Shown here one piece after another: positions 35,455-43,779 of a stretch of 64,000 bases of DNA; within the stretch, counting starts at the first letter, position 1, and every line of letters starts with the position of its first letter. The notes beneath the pieces are model-generated. The model saw only the letters and a list, made by a program, of their open reading frames with translations, was not told the origin of the DNA and ran no database searches. Position numbers and translations under genes: made by a program. Source of the DNA: Microbulbifer pacificus (GTDB lineage Bacteria > Pseudomonadota > Gammaproteobacteria > Pseudomonadales > Cellvibrionaceae); the NCBI RefSeq assembly GCF_002959965.1, contig NZ_PREV01000026.1, positions 906,501 to 970,500 of the forward strand. The letters are read 5' to 3'.

Positions 35455-37821
35455 ATGCAGGAGCATCCACACTACCAGGACATAGTGTTGGTCGGCGGCG
35501 GCCACAGCCACGCCGTGGTGTTGCAGAAGTGGGCTGAACATCCACTGCCCGGCGCGCGCCTGACACTGGTTTCCCCCCAGGTACAAGGCGCCTACTCAAA
35601 CATGCTGCCGGGTATGGTGGCGGGTCATTACAGCTTCAACGAGATGCACATCGACCTGCCGCGTCTGTGCCGCGCTGCCGGCGCCCGCTTTATCCAGGCC
35701 TGTGCACATCAGATTGACCCCGAGAACAATCGCGTTTCCCTGCTGGGACGGCCGGACCTCGAATTCGACCTGTTGTCGCTGGACGTGGGCGCCACTCCGA
35801 GCCGCGCCATCAGCGGCTCGGAACTCGCCATACCGGTAAAGCCCGTCGGCCATTTCCACCGCTACTGGCAGCAGCTGAAACAGCAGATCCAGGCCGTACA
35901 CGAGCCGCTGCGCATCGGCGTGGTGGGCGGTGGTGCTGGCGGTTGCGAGCTCGCCATGGCCGCTGCCTGGGCGCTGGAGGAGCCGGTCTACAGCGGCCGT
36001 GTAGAAATCCATCTGATTCATGCCGGCAACAGGCTGCCCGACGGCTATCCACTGCTGGCACGAAAACTGATCGCGCGGGAACTCGCCCGCCTAAAGGTAC
36101 AGGTACACCGCAGCTGGCAGGTAGCGGAAATCACCCAGAGTGGTGTGCACAGTGACGAGGGGCAGTTTCTGCCCGTGGACAAGGTGATGCTGTGTACCGA
36201 GGCCGCCGCGCCGCCCTGGCTGGCGGAATCAGGACTGATGCTGGACGGAAACGGCTTTGTACAGGTGGATGAGTACCTGCGCACCAATCACCCGCTCATC
36301 TTTGCCGCCGGTGACGCCGCCAGTCTGGTACCGGCCCCGCTTCCAAAATCCGCACAGCATGCCCTCGCGCAGGGCGACACCCTGTACCACAACCTGCGCG
36401 CCAGCCTGCTGGAACAGCCCCTGCGCCGCTACCAGCCGCGCAGAGAATTCGTCAGCCTGCTCACTTGCGGCGACCGGCGCGCCGTGGCTGCGTGCTGCGG
36501 TTTGGCAGCCGCCGGCAATACCCTGTGGCGCTGGAAGAACCGCCGCGACCGGAAATTCACCGCGCGCTTTCGCACACTGTCCACCCTCCCGCAACAGTGG
36601 CAACCCGCCTCCCCCCATCGATGGTTGCGCACCGCGGCGCACGGAATCACCCAGCGCAACAGTCACAGCGTGGCCGGTGTGCCCAGCAACGGCTGCGACG
36701 CCAATCCGGGAGCGGATATTCTCCAGCGCGCGCTGGCGGACCTGCCTCAGCAGCAGTCCCCCACCCTGCTGCACGGTACAGACGATGACGCCGCCGTGAT
36801 CAAACTGCCCGCGGGCAAACTGCTGCTGCAGAGCTCTGATCAATTGCGCGCTCCAGTAGCGGATCCCTGGTTGTTCGGACGCCTCGCAGCCCTGCACGCG
36901 CTCTCGAACCTGTTCGCCATGCACGCGCAACCCGTTACTGCCCAGGCTCTGGTAACCCTGCCGCGGTCGGCACCGGAACTCACCGCACGCGACCTGCAGC
37001 AACTGCTGGACGGCGCCGTGCGCGAACTGAACCAGCACCACTGTGTACTGAGCGGCGGCCATACCGCCGAAGGCGCGGAGTTGCAGCTGGGTCTGACAGT
37101 AAACGGCATCGCCGACCCGCAGCAGCTGCTGCACAAAACCAATGTGCGTGCCGGTGATTGCCTGATTCTGACCAAGCCTCTCGGTATCGGCACTCTGTTC
37201 GCCGCCGAAGGATTGGGGCGTGCCCGCGCTCGCTGGTTGCAGCAGGCACTGGAAGTGATGCTGCAGAGCAATGCCGTGGCCGCGGATATTTTCGCGCGTA
37301 ACCATGCCAGCGCACTCACTGACATCACCGGTTTTGGCCTGCTCGGCCACCTGCTGGAGATGCTGCAGTGGCAGGGGAGCAGTCACCCCGGGCAAACAGA
37401 AATCTCCAGCGGCCAGTACGCGTCCCGACTCGGCGCCAGCCTGTTCGCCGATGCGCTGCCCCTACTACCCGGGGCCACCTTTTGCGCCGAGCGCGGCCTG
37501 CTTTCGAACCTGCACCGACAAAATACCCACGCCTACCACGCACTGCAGAACCTCGCCGCCTGGCAGGCACAGCCGCATCTGCCGCTGTTGGTAGACCCGC
37601 AAACCTGTGGCGGCCTGCTGGCCTCGGTGCCCGCGGCACACGCGGACGAGTGCGTCACGTCACTGCACGCCGCCGGCTGCCGTCACGCCGCGGTCGTCGG
37701 CTTCGTCGACGAATTGCCGACCACAGACGAACCCTTTACCGGCCCTCAGCAACCGGTCTATCTGGCCCGCAGCGGTGACTGGAAAGCGCTGGCCCGGCGC
37801 TATACGGAAGTGGTGTCCTGA
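35455..37821 (+). CDS. NDH-like oxidoreductase fused to a SelD-like domain
   Basis: 788 aa. Residues 1-~380 are a COG1252 pyridine-nucleotide oxidoreductase (I-V-L-V-G-G-G-H-S-H, second Rossmann G-V-V-G-G-G-A-G-G, F-A-A-G-D-A-A). Residues ~400-788 are a selenophosphate synthetase (PurM/AIR synthase) domain: Cys414 in N-G-C-D-A-N-P-G, D-D-D-A-A-V with Asp445, Asp462 (S-S-D), S-G-G-H-T at 533-537, D-I-T-G-F-G at 623. The Lys expected three residues after the Cys is Asn417, and the Asp expected in S-D-x-x-A-M-G is Asn485. NDH-SelD fusions are known; this copy may be impaired in selenophosphate synthesis. Confidence 0.88.
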   Translation: MQEHPHYQDIVLVGGGHSHAVVLQKWAEHPLPGARLTLVSPQVQGAYSNMLPGMVAGHYSFNEMHIDLPRLCRAAGARFIQACAHQIDPENNRVSLLGRPDLEFDLLSLDVGATPSRAISGSELAIPVKPVGHFHRYWQQLKQQIQAVHEPLRIGVVGGGAGGCELAMAAAWALEEPVYSGRVEIHLIHAGNRLPDGYPLLARKLIARELARLKVQVHRSWQVAEITQSGVHSDEGQFLPVDKVMLCTEAAAPPWLAESGLMLDGNGFVQVDEYLRTNHPLIFAAGDAASLVPAPLPKSAQHALAQGDTLYHNLRASLLEQPLRRYQPRREFVSLLTCGDRRAVAACCGLAAAGNTLWRWKNRRDRKFTARFRTLSTLPQQWQPASPHRWLRTAAHGITQRNSHSVAGVPSNGCDANPGADILQRALADLPQQQSPTLLHGTDDDAAVIKLPAGKLLLQSSDQLRAPVADPWLFGRLAALHALSNLFAMHAQPVTAQALVTLPRSAPELTARDLQQLLDGAVRELNQHHCVLSGGHTAEGAELQLGLTVNGIADPQQLLHKTNVRAGDCLILTKPLGIGTLFAAEGLGRARARWLQQALEVMLQSNAVAADIFARNHASALTDITGFGLLGHLLEMLQWQGSSHPGQTEISSGQYASRLGASLFADALPLLPGATFCAERGLLSNLHRQNTHAYHALQNLAAWQAQPHLPLLVDPQTCGGLLASVPAAHADECVTSLHAAGCRHAAVVGFVDELPTTDEPFTGPQQPVYLARSGDWKALARRYTEVVS

Positions 37822-38092
37822 GTATCCCCCAGGCGCACCATTCAGGTTTCTATTTTTCAGTCCTCCAGCACCCGTTGCAGTGGATACCTTTTCCACTGTA
37901 ACCATTCTTTGATTGCGAAATGCCCCCGGCCCGGTGATACTCGCCGCTAGCATGCGCGGCCGCGCCAAAGGCCGTAGGCAGCAACAACACAAACAACGAA
38001 AATCAGAACCGCAAGGTCATCACAGAGAACACGCCGCCCGGCGGTGGACGGGAAGAGCACAGAATTTTTTTAGCTCTACAGGAAACTCTGTC

Positions 38093-39403
38093 ATGAAAAA
38101 AATCGTCATTGTCGGCGGCGGCGCCGGCGGACTGCAGCTGGCCACCAGTCTCGGTCGCCATTTTTCCTTCAATCGGTTTCACCGCCGTATCAAATCCCCC
38201 GCCGTGGAAGTCACCCTGATCGACAGAAACCGCACCCATATCTGGAAACCGCTACTGCACCAGGTAGCCACCGGTGCGCTGGATTCCAGTCTCGACGCAC
38301 TCAATTACCAGGTACACGCCCGCGCCAATGGATTCCACTTCGAGCTGGGCAGTCTGTGCGGACTTAACCGCACGGAAAAAACCATTCAACTGGAAGAAGT
38401 GTGCGGCGAGGATGGCAAGCCATTGGTGCCGGCGCGCGAACTGGAATACGACTACCTGGTAATTGCGCTCGGCAGCCAAAGCAACGACTTTCACACTCCG
38501 GGGGTGCGTGACAACTGTCAGTTTCTCGACAGTGCCGAACAGGCGCAGAAATTTCACAACAAACTGCTGGATCGTTTCCTGCAACTGGAAAACCGCGTGC
38601 GCGACAAGGTGGAAATCGCCATCGTCGGCGGTGGTGCCACGGGTGTGGAGCTTGCAGCCGAGCTGGTGGACGCTGTACACGAGATGGGCCACTACGGGCG
38701 GATCAAGAACGGGGACCTCAAGGTGACTCTGATCGAGGCCGGTCCCCACCTGCTGCCGGCACTGCCGCCGCGTCTCGGCAACAGCTCCGCCAAGGAACTC
38801 ACCAATCTGGGTGTACGGGTACTCATCGGCACTCAGGTGGCGGAGGCAACCGCAAGCGGGTTTGCCACCAAAGACGGAGAAGTGATTCCCGCGGATATCC
38901 GCGTGTGGGCGGCGGGGGTGAAAGCCCCGGATTTTCTCCAGCAACTGGATGGGCTCGCGCTCAACCGCCAGAACCAGATCGAGGTAGAAGCGACCCTGCG
39001 CAGCAAAAGCGACCCGGACATTTTCGCCCTCGGTGATTGCGCCGGTTGCGTGGATGCACAGGATCACAAGGTGCCGCCACGGGCTCAGTCGGCCCAGCAG
39101 ATGGCAAAAACCGCGCGCGATAATCTCATCGCTCTGGTGGAAAAGCCGGACGCGCCGCTGCGGCCTTTTACTTACAAAGACCGCGGTTCCCTGGTATCAC
39201 TGTCAAAATTCGATGCGGTGGGCAGCCTGATGGGCGGACTGGTAAAAGGCAGCCTTACCATCGAAGGGCGCCTCGCCGGTCTCGCCTACCGCTCGCTGTA
39301 CCGCATGCATCTGGCCGCACTGCACGGTTGGCCAAAAGCAATGCTGCTGTACCTGATCGGCCAGGCGAACCGCTTCGTCAAACCGCGATTGAAAATGCAT
39401 TGA
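38093..39403 (+). CDS. ndh: Type II NADH dehydrogenase (NDH-2)
   Basis: 436-aa membrane-associated flavoprotein that passes electrons from NADH to quinone without proton pumping. Two Rossmann motifs: I-V-I-V-G-G-G-A-G-G near the start and I-A-I-V-G-G-G-A-T-G-V-E-L in the middle, plus F-A-L-G-D-C-A and the downstream A-Q-S-A-Q-Q-M quinone-site region. The C-terminal ~50 residues are amphipathic, suited to membrane binding. ATG at 38093 (AGGA upstream) begins at the Rossmann fold; a 60-codon upstream extension is not family-like. Confidence 0.92.
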   Translation: MKKIVIVGGGAGGLQLATSLGRHFSFNRFHRRIKSPAVEVTLIDRNRTHIWKPLLHQVATGALDSSLDALNYQVHARANGFHFELGSLCGLNRTEKTIQLEEVCGEDGKPLVPARELEYDYLVIALGSQSNDFHTPGVRDNCQFLDSAEQAQKFHNKLLDRFLQLENRVRDKVEIAIVGGGATGVELAAELVDAVHEMGHYGRIKNGDLKVTLIEAGPHLLPALPPRLGNSSAKELTNLGVRVLIGTQVAEATASGFATKDGEVIPADIRVWAAGVKAPDFLQQLDGLALNRQNQIEVEATLRSKSDPDIFALGDCAGCVDAQDHKVPPRAQSAQQMAKTARDNLIALVEKPDAPLRPFTYKDRGSLVSLSKFDAVGSLMGGLVKGSLTIEGRLAGLAYRSLYRMHLAALHGWPKAMLLYLIGQANRFVKPRLKMH

Positions 39404-39602
39404 TGTCCAATGCATAAACTTCATCGCGTTCCACAGCGAAATAAGGAAAGACCTTAGTCGTCACGCGGCGAGCGATATTTCATCGCGGTCGGCAAAGGAA
39501 AAACCGATTGCGCCCTTCAGTGCCAGGCATTCATCCGGGAAATTTACCTGCCGGATGCATGCCGCATGTCCGCAACAGGCACTCACGTGACGAAATAGGC
39601 GA

Positions 39603-41681
39603 TCAGGGCCGGATCACCACGGGCCCGCCGAGATTCACTCCCGGGGCCTTCCAGCGCTCGCGCCAGTGAAATTTCCACTCCAGCGGCCAGCTTACCGCGC
39701 ACAGCGTGCCGCCCTCCGCGAAGCGGTAATTGATACACGGCAGATAGATATCGGTGATACCGACTTCCGTGTACGCCGGCTGACGATAGCGGTAGTGATC
39801 GATCAGGTAACGCAGGCCATCATCCAGCGGCAGATACTGCCAGTGCAAATGCAGCAGGGTGTTGGTGGTGCCGGTATACCCTTCGCCCTCTCGATACCAG
39901 TCCAGTAGTTGTCCGCTGGAGCCATATACGCGGGTAACCGTCAGCAGACTCTGGCGCTCACCGGCGCTGTTAAAGGTGGCGATGGCGGTTTCCCGCAATT
40001 GACCGCGGCTGTTGTAGCTATAGTCCGTCACTTCGCTGACATCGACCGCTCCATTGGCATCGCTATCCAGCTCCATCTTGATTTGCGTCAACAGGTCGCC
40101 GCTGTTGTAGCGATATGTGAAGGTGCGCCGGGACTCCATGCGCCCGTCTGCATCTACATCGAAGGACCACACCTGCTCGCGCAAACGGCCGCTGCTCAGG
40201 TAGGCAAACTCATAGGTGTTTTCGCTGTCTACCCGCCCATCGCCGTCATCGTCGATGCGCTGAACTTCCCGCAGCAGCCGCCCACTGGCACTGTAGCGGT
40301 AGTCGACCTCGATGCGGGCATCCACGACGCCATCTACCTCGATGGTTTCGCCGTCATCCAGAGTGTCCAGCTGTTCGAGTAGTAAACCCCCGCTGTTGTA
40401 GCCGAATTCGAAACGTCGGCGCCTCTCGAACAGGCCATCCGCGTTGAGGTCAGTCTCCTCTTCCCGCAACGTCAACAGACCGCGGTCGTCGTACAGGCTG
40501 CCCACGCGGAAAATGGTATCGACGATGCCATCGACCGCGCCGCCGACGCTGGCGTCAAGATCGCCGTCCTGTTCAAACAGGAACAGGGAATTGTTACCGC
40601 CCGCGTCATACTCGAACCGATACCGCCGGCGCTCGCTCACGGAAAACTGGCCGTCTTCCTCCAGGATTTCAACCAGAAACCCACTATTGCTGTAGAAATG
40701 CTCGGAGCGGTAGAAAAATTCCACCGTGCCGTTTTCGTCGGTATCGGTTTCCCTCAGCATGAATCTCCGACGTCCCTGGCTGTCGTACTCAAAATACAAA
40801 CGCTCGCGCCAATAGTCGGTGCTGTCCGGCAGCAGGGAAAAGAAAATCTCCCACGGCAGGCCGAGGCCGTTGTAGCTCCAGCGCACCTCCTGCTCGATAC
40901 GGCCGTCATCATTGAAATCGCGGGTCTCCCTGATGGGCACCCGCACCGGCACCACAATACCGAGTGCCTCGTAGAGATACAGTAGTGGCGCCTCCAGCGG
41001 CACCTGATATTTGATGTCGAACGCACTTGTGATCGCCGACAGGGCGTCCACCCCACGACGATAGGGAAATGCATACAGGTCGTAGGCGAAATCCACGCTG
41101 TAACCGACGAGGTCTGTATTCCAGTCGGTGAGGTCGATGCCGTTGTCGGGATCCTGATCCCGGTCGAGGGTGAGCAGCAGTAGCATCCTGTTCGACACGA
41201 AGTCCAGCGCATCCACCCGCTGGTGGTCTTCCAGCGCTACCCGCAGGTCCACTTCGGAGGTCAGCGGCGGGCTGCCCGCCAGGTCAAACAGGTCGAGCTC
41301 CGGCGCCCCGGGGGCTGTGCCAAACCAGATATCGCCGAGGGAAAAACTCACCTCCTCACCATCCCGGTAGCGAAAGGTTCCACTGGCGTCGGTAAGCCCG
41401 GAAAAACTCGGTGTTTCGTAGTACAACCCCTGGATGTCACCGGCAAATGTTCCGGTCAATTCCGGCCCACGGCCTGCCGCACCACCACTGCTCGAAGACG
41501 AGCTGGCGCTGCCGCCAGAGCTGCTGCCGCCGCCCAGGGCGCGGTCACTGCCGGACCTGCCAGAGCCACATCCTCCAGCAACCAGCAACAGGCACAGGAG
41601 CAGGCCGAATGCCGCGCGCACACGCCGGCGTAAGGGCGGGGAACGGTGGCCGACGGCCGCCAAAGCTAGCCTCACTGGCAC
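39603..41681 (-). CDS. Lipoprotein with ~40-residue YD / calcium-loop repeats
   Basis: 692 aa from a GTG at 41681, preferred because AAGGAG sits 6 bp upstream and a lipoprotein signal (L-L-L-C-L-L-L-V-A-G-G-C38) follows; a longer frame to 41831 lacks this. After a Gly/Ser linker and a region of ~250 residues come at least seven imperfect repeats of about 40 residues combining Y-x-Y-N-S-x-G-x-L-L-x-E (as in RHS/YD repeats) with D-x-D-x-D-G-x-x-E (EF-hand-like). Probably an anchored, calcium-dependent elongated surface protein; function unknown. No operon partner. Confidence 0.8.
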   Translation of the reverse strand: MPVRLALAAVGHRSPPLRRRVRAAFGLLLCLLLVAGGCGSGRSGSDRALGGGSSSGGSASSSSSSGGAAGRGPELTGTFAGDIQGLYYETPSFSGLTDASGTFRYRDGEEVSFSLGDIWFGTAPGAPELDLFDLAGSPPLTSEVDLRVALEDHQRVDALDFVSNRMLLLLTLDRDQDPDNGIDLTDWNTDLVGYSVDFAYDLYAFPYRRGVDALSAITSAFDIKYQVPLEAPLLYLYEALGIVVPVRVPIRETRDFNDDGRIEQEVRWSYNGLGLPWEIFFSLLPDSTDYWRERLYFEYDSQGRRRFMLRETDTDENGTVEFFYRSEHFYSNSGFLVEILEEDGQFSVSERRRYRFEYDAGGNNSLFLFEQDGDLDASVGGAVDGIVDTIFRVGSLYDDRGLLTLREEETDLNADGLFERRRRFEFGYNSGGLLLEQLDTLDDGETIEVDGVVDARIEVDYRYSASGRLLREVQRIDDDGDGRVDSENTYEFAYLSSGRLREQVWSFDVDADGRMESRRTFTYRYNSGDLLTQIKMELDSDANGAVDVSEVTDYSYNSRGQLRETAIATFNSAGERQSLLTVTRVYGSSGQLLDWYREGEGYTGTTNTLLHLHWQYLPLDDGLRYLIDHYRYRQPAYTEVGITDIYLPCINYRFAEGGTLCAVSWPLEWKFHWRERWKAPGVNLGGPVVIRP

Positions 41682-41858
41682 AGGGTACTCCTTGTCACAC
41701 CACAACATGACTCTCACAGTCGGGCACTCGCCGGCTGCAGACCCGAGACTCCCGAAAGTATTGTTGAAATGCCCTGCACGCGTTTGCTGGCTAGCGCCGG
41801 AATGCTCCAATTGGCGCACGTTGAGCGACATTGCCGGCTAAACCACCGCCAAACCAAT

Positions 41859-41897
41859 AAAAAAGCCCCCGGTAGCTGGGACTACCGGGGGCTTTTT
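41859..41897 (-). terminator. Intrinsic terminator downstream of the MvaT-like gene
   Basis: A 16-bp perfect stem (41860-41875 with 41882-41897, loop CTGGGA) is flanked by A and T runs; on the minus strand six T follow. It ends the 41922-42404 gene and insulates the upstream region of the repeat lipoprotein. Confidence 0.85.
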
Positions 41898-41921
41898 CGT
41901 ACTGCCAGTAGGCGGCTGAAA

Positions 41922-42404
41922 TCAGATTTTCCAGCTCTGCACTTTATCCAGGCCGTGCTCGGCAACCCACTGGTTCAACTGCTTGGGATTGCGTTTTTTC
42001 TTCTCGATGGTGGCATTGGTGTAGGGGTTGCGGTAGTGACCGGTTTCCAGCTTTGGTTCCGCTGGTTTGGCGGTCGCGGACGCCTTGCGACCGGCACTGC
42101 GACGCGGCGCGTCGTTTTCGCGCTTCAGACTGCGGGCCACTCGGGCCTTGAGGGTGCGAATGTAGTCCGGCGCATCCTCATTATTCAGCTGACCAACGAG
42201 CCACTCGACGATCTGCTCACCGCGCGCGGTGTACAGTTCTTCCTCGTCCACTTCGTATTCCGCCGCCAGATTGACCAGCGCCTTGTCGAAAGCAATCACG
42301 CCCTGCTTCTTGCGCTCGGCGCGCGCCATCTGCTCCTGCAGCTCTTCGATTCTGGCCTGATGCTCGGCAATTTGCTGTTCGATCTGATCGTATTCCTGGA
42401 ACAT
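41922..42404 (-). CDS. H-NS-like nucleoid protein, MvaT/MvaU type
   Basis: 160 aa. Residues 1-~65 are a coiled-coil oligomerisation region (I-E-Q-Q-I-A-E-H-Q-A-R-I-E-E-L-Q). The C-terminus, G-H-Y-R-N-P-Y-T-N-A-T-I-E-K then N-P-K-Q-L-N-Q-W-V-A-E-H-G, matches the DNA-binding end of MvaT (Y-K-N-P-x-T-G-E-V-I-E, G-N-H-K-T-L-K-x-W) with a K-K-K-R insertion in place of K-G-G. Predicted AT-rich DNA silencer. It has an AT-rich upstream region, consistent with autoregulation, and its start codon lies in an A/T hairpin. Confidence 0.82.
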   Translation of the reverse strand: MFQEYDQIEQQIAEHQARIEELQEQMARAERKKQGVIAFDKALVNLAAEYEVDEEELYTARGEQIVEWLVGQLNNEDAPDYIRTLKARVARSLKRENDAPRRSAGRKASATAKPAEPKLETGHYRNPYTNATIEKKKRNPKQLNQWVAEHGLDKVQSWKI

Positions 42405-42428
42405 ATATATTGAGCCTCGATATATATA
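42403..42428 (-). promoter_or_regulatory. A/U hairpin with the ribosome site in its loop
   Basis: ATATATAT (42403-42410) and its complement (42420-42427) can pair across a 9-nt loop. On the mRNA the loop carries GAGGC, the likely Shine-Dalgarno, and the stem includes part of the start codon of the MvaT-like gene. A weak all-A/U stem would open easily with temperature. Confidence 0.4.
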
Positions 42429-43190
42429 AAAATTTCTGTTTTTGATAGTGCGTTTTTAACGATGAATCATCGATTTAACGGCATTCATACCCGATAAGCT
42501 TCCCATCGAGCGAATTCAGCAGTCTCGATTCCACAGTCGTGAATCAATTACTGGCAATACACCTGAACCAGTGCACATATTCCAAATAAAGATAGACGCA
42601 AATGGAATATTCAAGGCGGATTCAAAACCCGATATCCAGTGAGCGGCAAAAAAAACGAGAGCACCGTTAGGCTCGCGAAACTCCAGCGCGTTAAACATCT
42701 CTCACATAAAGAATATCAATGAATAAAGTGCGTTCGAGCCGAAACTCACCCCGCCTTTGCACTGCAGACCAATGGCGTTCGGCGATGCCGTATATCTGCT
42801 TATCACCGCGACCGTCAAATAAACCAAATACTTTTACTAAATAACACGTATTAAAAGTGGTTCACTCAAATGGCAATGCACAGATATGGCTATAAATAAT
42901 GCCTGATGTCGGCATTTCAACCCGAGTCCGGATATTAAACCCAAAATCACCCGATAAATGAACCCGATCCCACGGGATATGCAAGAGGGCCCCATGGCCG
43001 GGCGCTGCGCATAATACTGACTTGCCGGTAAATAGCCAACAGGGTGAATAACTTTTATTTAACGGGTATTCGCTTTCGCCCGATTCTATTCTTGTAGTGT
43101 CTTGACCTAGTAGCGTCTTGAAATGCCATATGCGGCTCCCGGCCACTGCCCGCCGCGCAAAAACCAGCCAATTACGGAGTACCCTGAGGT
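42405..43190. other. 786-bp AT-rich region between MvaT-like gene and CBS gene
   Basis: Visibly poorer in GC than its surroundings. The two short minus-strand frames (60 and 121 codons) lack recognisable domains, ribosome sites and typical codon use, so I do not call them. It likely contains promoters for both flanking genes and high-affinity sites for an AT-binding silencer. Confidence 0.45.
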
Positions 43191-43637
43191 ATGGCCAAAG
43201 TACGGGACATCCACCGTATGCCGACACTGGCGGCCCTGATGACGCCGTTCCCCTATCATATCGATATCGACGCCCCCATCGAGGACGCGGAAACCCTGAT
43301 GGAGGAGCACGGGGTCCATCACCTCCCGGTGACTCGCGACGGCGACCTGGAAACCGTCATCTCGCGCGGAGACATCGAACGCGTGCGCTCTCCGGGCCAT
43401 CGGCTGGAGGAGCAACAGCTGTACGTGCGCGACGTCTGCGCTCGCCGCCCCTACATCGCCGACATCCATGATCCGCTGGACAAAATCCTGCTGGCCATGG
43501 CGGACACCGGGATCGGCTCCGTACTCGTCATGAAGGAAGGAGATCTCGCCGGCATCGTCACGGTCACCGACGCGCTGCGATTCTGCGGTGAGTACCTGGC
43601 CGATCTGGCAGAGATACCAGACGACGACGTGGCCTAG
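43191..43637 (+). CDS. CBS-domain protein
   Basis: 148 aa made of two CBS domains: the first around T-P-F-P-Y-H-I-D-I-D-A-P-I-E-D-A-E-T-L-M and H-H-L-P-V, the second around P-L-D-K-I-L-L-A-M and G-S-V-L-V-M-K-E-G-D-L-A-G-I-V-T-V-T-D. Such stand-alone pairs bind adenine nucleotides and regulate partner proteins. Its partner is not evident; the neighbouring transporter is convergent. Confidence 0.9.
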   Translation: MAKVRDIHRMPTLAALMTPFPYHIDIDAPIEDAETLMEEHGVHHLPVTRDGDLETVISRGDIERVRSPGHRLEEQQLYVRDVCARRPYIADIHDPLDKILLAMADTGIGSVLVMKEGDLAGIVTVTDALRFCGEYLADLAEIPDDDVA

Positions 43638-43779
43638 CCGTCTGTTGAAAAACAGCCTGCCACACCGGGCCACGAATGATCCGGTCGCAAACCAAGCGCG
43701 CAAGAACCCGATTTGTCGTAGAGGGTTTGCGGACATGTGCCGCAACTCCGGGTCTGGGACGGCCTTTCTCAACAACCAG

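Noticed and set aside
42862..43227. 121-codon minus frame in the AT-rich gap
   Set aside because: Overlaps the CBS gene start and has no recognisable features.
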